Of a stretch of DNA of 64,000 nucleotides, positions 60,728 through 64,000 are shown in pieces. The DNA comes from Viscum album. Its lineage: Eukaryota > Streptophyta > Magnoliopsida > Santalales > Viscaceae. Under the pieces are notes generated by a model. That model searched no databases. It was not told where the DNA came from and worked only from the letters and a program-made list of their open reading frames with translations. Both the position numbers and the translations under genes were made by a program. The stretch spans positions 634,134,915 through 634,198,914 of the forward strand of contig OY728123.1 in assembly GCA_963277665.1 (NCBI GenBank), written 5' to 3'. Within the stretch, counting starts at the first letter, position 1. Each line of letters begins with the position of its first letter.

Positions 60728-61425
60728 CTCTTGGGCCGTCTTAGAACGTAAGACCCATGCTTCACCCCACCATCCATCCTGATCCTTACCCGGGCCGCCA
60801 CATCCCGGTGAGATCATGCCACCCTTTCCCACTCCATGTCACACGGGAGGCCGCCCACGTGCTGGCCCCAACATCGGTGTTCCCCCTAGGGATCCTGTAA
60901 CCTGATCCGTCTCCGCAAGATGTTAAACTCGCGACATACCCCGTGCTAAACATGGGAAGCTGAGGAAAACCTCAGATGGTACACATTCCCCGCCTTCGAT
61001 GTTGGATGCCTCGGGCTTCTGCGCCCTTGAGAAGCCCTGTGATGAGGGACCAAAGACAGACATGCCGACGATGCCCCTACGTGACCATTCTCCTCACCGC
61101 AGGTTGCTGTCCTGACAAGACCCCTTGGAGCATCTTGACGGAATCAGCGTAATTAACTGGCGTCCATGTAGCTATGGCACTGGGAATGAGCATCACGAAC
61201 CCATCTAAAATATTTGAGGGAGTCCCGGACTAGGTGACGAGCCCCGAGGAGGAATCCATGGAAGGAAGAACCGACATCCCATCATCCCAGTATCGATCAA
61301 GGAGCAGACGTCCATGAACAAGGAACGGATATCGCCCGCCTTTGGAAAGCAGGAATGCAGGGCCACAAGCAACGCGCCCTCCCTGGCGGACGGACGCGCG
61401 CGCCCCAGCGAAAGCGTCGGAAACA

Positions 61426-61430
61426 GTAGT
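61426..61430 (+). repeat. Target-site duplication of element C, right copy
   Basis: GTAGT, identical to 26,263-26,267. Confidence 0.9.
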
Positions 61431-62173
61431 CTCTTCATCATCATCAACATAAATACTACCCATACGACCATACTGATTCTCTTAATGAGACATTCCCTTA
61501 AGGAATTGGATTGCATAATTCCCATACATTCCACATTTAAAACATTTAACCATTGTGGATGTCATAGCAATACCATTATCCTCATCCCTAGTGTTAACTG
61601 AACATTTTTCTTTGCACTTACTGTCTTTGTGTCCTTCTTTTCCACACCCAAAGCATCTTCCAGTTCCTTTGGAACATTCTCCTTGATGCCTCTTCCCACA
61701 TGACTTACATAGGGGAAATTGAACTTTTTTCCTCTATGATCATCATGAAACTCCATCATTCTCTTATTAGCTAAGTCAGGAAACTTACCAAATTTTAATT
61801 TATTGATCATATTATGAGATTACTGATTCGGCATAATAATGATGTTTGTACTTCAAAATACCATTGCATTTGGTTGCTCATGATGAATATCATTCCATTG
61901 TCCATCATATCCTCCATTATCGTGAATCATCTTGTTTCCAGCCATTTTCTAAAACCCAAAAAGAATAGTGTAAGAGGATAAAATCATAATAAAGGGGGTG
62001 TAACGTCAATATCTAACATTATTGGTTTAATCTAATATCATTACCATAGTTCTAGGACTATATCCTATACATATACTTATCCTTAGGGACATCCCTAGAC
62101 ATACCTTAGAAATATCTCTAGGGATCTCACTGATGTTTTCGCATCCTAGTTTACAAAGGTTGTCTAAACTTTT
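61431..62173 (-). other. A2 internal region, 5' part
   Basis: Leader and gag part of A2, displaced from the rest (24,765-26,267) by C. 62,025-62,187 matches 19,200-19,362 of A1 closely. Confidence 0.85.
61470..61945 (-). pseudogene. A2 gag-like zinc-knuckle protein (broken)
   Basis: ATG at 61,945 gives MAGNKMIHDNGGYDGQW, in the same position as the A1 protein start. Stops follow IIIMPNQ and MVF, and a frameshift lies near 61,730. The shifted frame reads CKSCGKRHQGEC, then CFGCGKEGHKDSKC (a perfect CCHC knuckle), then the decayed CFKCGMYGNYAIQF. This three-finger layout resembles B gag more than A1's does. No pol follows. Confidence 0.8.
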
Positions 62174-62185
62174 CCTCTAATACCA
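62174..62185 (-). other. Primer-binding site of A2
   Basis: TGGTATTAGAGG on the minus strand, one C-to-T change from A1 and B, two bases from the LTR. Confidence 0.85.
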
Positions 62186-62187
62186 AC

Positions 62188-64000
62188 TGTAGAGACCCGA
62201 ATCTTGACGTACATATAAATTACATTAATTTTTTGGAATACTAAATACATAACAAAAACGGACACACAAGGACTATAATAGTTTAGTGTCTTTGAAAACT
62301 TGGAACATAATCTTCTAATCATGGTGAAAGATCTTCAACATCTCCCATAAAGATCTTCGCTTTTTTTTCTTACCTAAAACCATTCTTTATATCCTAGGGA
62401 AAAGAAAACATAAAAAGGGTGAGCTCAAATGCTCAGTAAGGGTAAGCATGGATAAAATAAAACATACCATATACATCTGAACATAAAAACATGATCATAA
62501 TGTTTACACATCAAAAGCACGAGAAATGACAGAAAACATGGAAGTACGTAAGGCATAGATCATAAAGAAACATTAAAAATGATAAAATAGCATGGGAATA
62601 AAACATGTAATTGTGGCAACCATTAAGCACATGATATGATTTCCATAGTAGCCAAGGCATTACTGCCAAGACCATCTTAGTGGACAAAGTCCCTTTCTTA
62701 ATCGAGTTCACTCCTCGTTCCAGTCCGGTATTACTGAACTGGTTTAACTTGCCGTTCCAGCCATGTCTATCTCATGAGATATAAATCTTTACCCAATGAA
62801 TTTTAGGGAGATATAGGTCCCACACATCTCATAATGAAATCATTCTTACTTGTGCCACAAAATAAACATACATCATTCATAAAAACCCAATAAATAAAAT
62901 TGGTTTCATAAACATCATCCCATCATCACATAATCCATATAAAAGAAATGGATATAATTTCATAATAAGAAAAGATAAACCATGTAAATCATAGAGAAAT
63001 TATAATTGAAACATACACATATGAAATAATGTCATCTTAGATGAAAAATGGTTTTGATAAAACACTTGAAATGAATTCTTGAGGAAAATATCCCTTTTTC
63101 TTTAAAAACATTTTCTTTTCACAAAATGTCATGAAATTTTAAAAGAAAAGGATTTTGTTTAAAAAATAGCCATGAAATCTTTTGGATGAAGCTTCATGAA
63201 AATAAGGCTTTATAAAATCGTAAAAATCCTTTCGTGCTGTATAAGTTAAAAAAAACATTCTTCTCATACTTTTTCCGGAAAAGTAACAAAAGTACCTCGT
63301 ATCGTAAACAAAAAAAAGATTCCTTACAGACCATGTAGTAAAAGTCAAAAATGGGTAAAAAGGACTTCAAAAATACATGAAAACACTTTTATAAAACATG
63401 GACATGGATGATACAAATAACCCTAGTAAATACTTACGAATAAGCAATCTCGGATAAAAATGAGATTTTGCAAAATTATCCCTTACCTTAGGTCTGATTT
63501 GCTTCATAAGTGTCCGAAACTCATGTATAATGATTTAAATAGTGTCATTGACTTATTCCAGAATCATAATCATTGTTATGATATCATATATGGTTTACTA
63601 ATGACATTATTTTACCTGTTCTTTTGTAAATTCCATGTTAAAGAGCCTTTTGGGTAAAATCGTTTCATTTGTCGTCCGTGTTTTGACTTGTAATTATTCA
63701 TATGATTACTTAGATCATGATTAAATAATTCCAGAATATAAAAAATGATTTATATATAATATATATTCAGAATATACGTATATATAATAGATCAGTAAAT
63801 GGAAAGAAATACACCGTTCATGGAGACAGTAGGTCGTACGTACGCATGAACGTTGTTTTCGTTTCCTTATTGAGTTGAATGGAATTAAGTAGTTGACACA
63901 CATATATATACACATAAATTAAGTATCATTATTATGTCATATATTTCATGATTACTTATTATATATATACTTTATAATCAATCATGAATGGTTAACGTGG
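62188..64000 (-). repeat. A2 5' LTR, partial (cut by the window end)
   Basis: Aligns with 20,532-22,340 of the A2 3' LTR. It should continue for about 2.4 kb past the window. The micro-exon acceptor equivalent has lost its AG near 63,525. Confidence 0.9.
63811..63855 (-). other. Conserved hairpin 1, A2 5' LTR
   Basis: Arms 63,815-63,822 and 63,845-63,852 pair perfectly over 8 bp. The loop is GAGACAGTAGGTCGTACGTACG, where two changes have weakened the inner stem but left CGTACGTACG intact. Confidence 0.75.

Larger units (their letters stand above)
26268..61425 (+). mobile_element. Element C: Tat/Ogre-type Ty3/gypsy retrotransposon (35.2 kb with nested B)
   Basis: Two 2.5-kb LTRs flanked by GTAGT enclose about 30.1 kb, of which 12.08 kb is the later element B. 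Sense order is gag, protease, RT, RNase H, a second (archaeal-type) RNase H, integrase, then a long 3' region with an antisense mobile-domain gene. The dual RNase H and the antisense ORF before the 3' LTR are features of the Tat lineage, and the size without B (about 23 kb) is Ogre-like. It is clearly richer in G+C than its surroundings. Stops and frameshifts make it defective. Confidence 0.92.
58893..61425 (+). repeat. C 3' LTR (2,533 bp)
   Basis: Begins TTTTGACGCCGAAA (one change from the 5' LTR's TGTTGACG) and ends GCGTCGGAAACA, followed by the GTAGT duplication. Confidence 0.93.
20532..64000 (-). mobile_element. Element A2: LARD-like element nested in A1 and split by C
   Basis: Minus-strand element with 3' LTR 20,532-24,764, internal parts 24,765-26,267 and 61,431-62,187, and 5' LTR from 62,188 running off the window. 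The two internal parts together (about 2.26 kb) match A1's internal region. Its left boundary lies in A1's 5' LTR after ATACT, the expected target duplication. Everything from 26,268 to 61,425 is a later insertion. Confidence 0.87.

Overview
This is nuclear DNA from a plant, most likely a flowering plant with a large repeat-filled genome. The evidence is plant-type Ty1/copia and Ty3/gypsy retrotransposons, tRNA-iMet primer-binding sites, a plant mobile domain and plant-style splice sites. I see no ordinary host gene. Nearly every recognisable coding stretch is a decayed retrotransposon gene, with the host sequence AT-rich and one inserted element GC-rich.

Region 1 (1-13,046): a decayed Ty1/copia element on the minus strand runs from gag (start near 3,996) through zinc knuckle, protease, integrase and reverse transcriptase, and leaves the window at base 1. 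It is followed by AT-rich DNA with no gene I can support and one degenerate short-unit repeat (about 5,430-5,770).

Region 2 (13,047-64,000): a four-level nest of LTR retrotransposons. A1 (minus strand, 4.2-kb LTRs, 2.1-kb internal region with only a small gag-like ORF) has its 5' LTR split at 20,531/20,532 by A2 of the same family. A2's internal region is split at 26,267/61,431 by C, a 35.2-kb insertion flanked by the target-site duplication GTAGT. C is a GC-rich Tat/Ogre-type Ty3/gypsy element with 2.5-kb LTRs, gag carrying eight 30-residue repeats, protease, RT, two RNase H domains, integrase, a repeat-filled 3' region and an antisense plant-mobile-domain gene. C is itself split at 42,130/54,204 by B, a 12.07-kb Tekay/Del-type chromovirus with two 3,534-bp LTRs and a single-frame gag-pol. 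The visible divergence of the LTR pairs (B low, C higher) fits the order of insertion.

How the parts relate: A1/A2 look like non-autonomous derivatives (LARD-like) of a B-type chromovirus. A and B share the PBS, TATA region, zinc-knuckle gag, the exon-intron layout of a spliced 5' leader inside the LTR, and a series of unusual hairpins whose loops carry the palindrome CGTACGTACG. These hairpins, the spliced LTR leader with a 35-36 nt micro-exon, and the antisense mobile-domain gene in C with its own TATA box and introns are the observations most worth following up.
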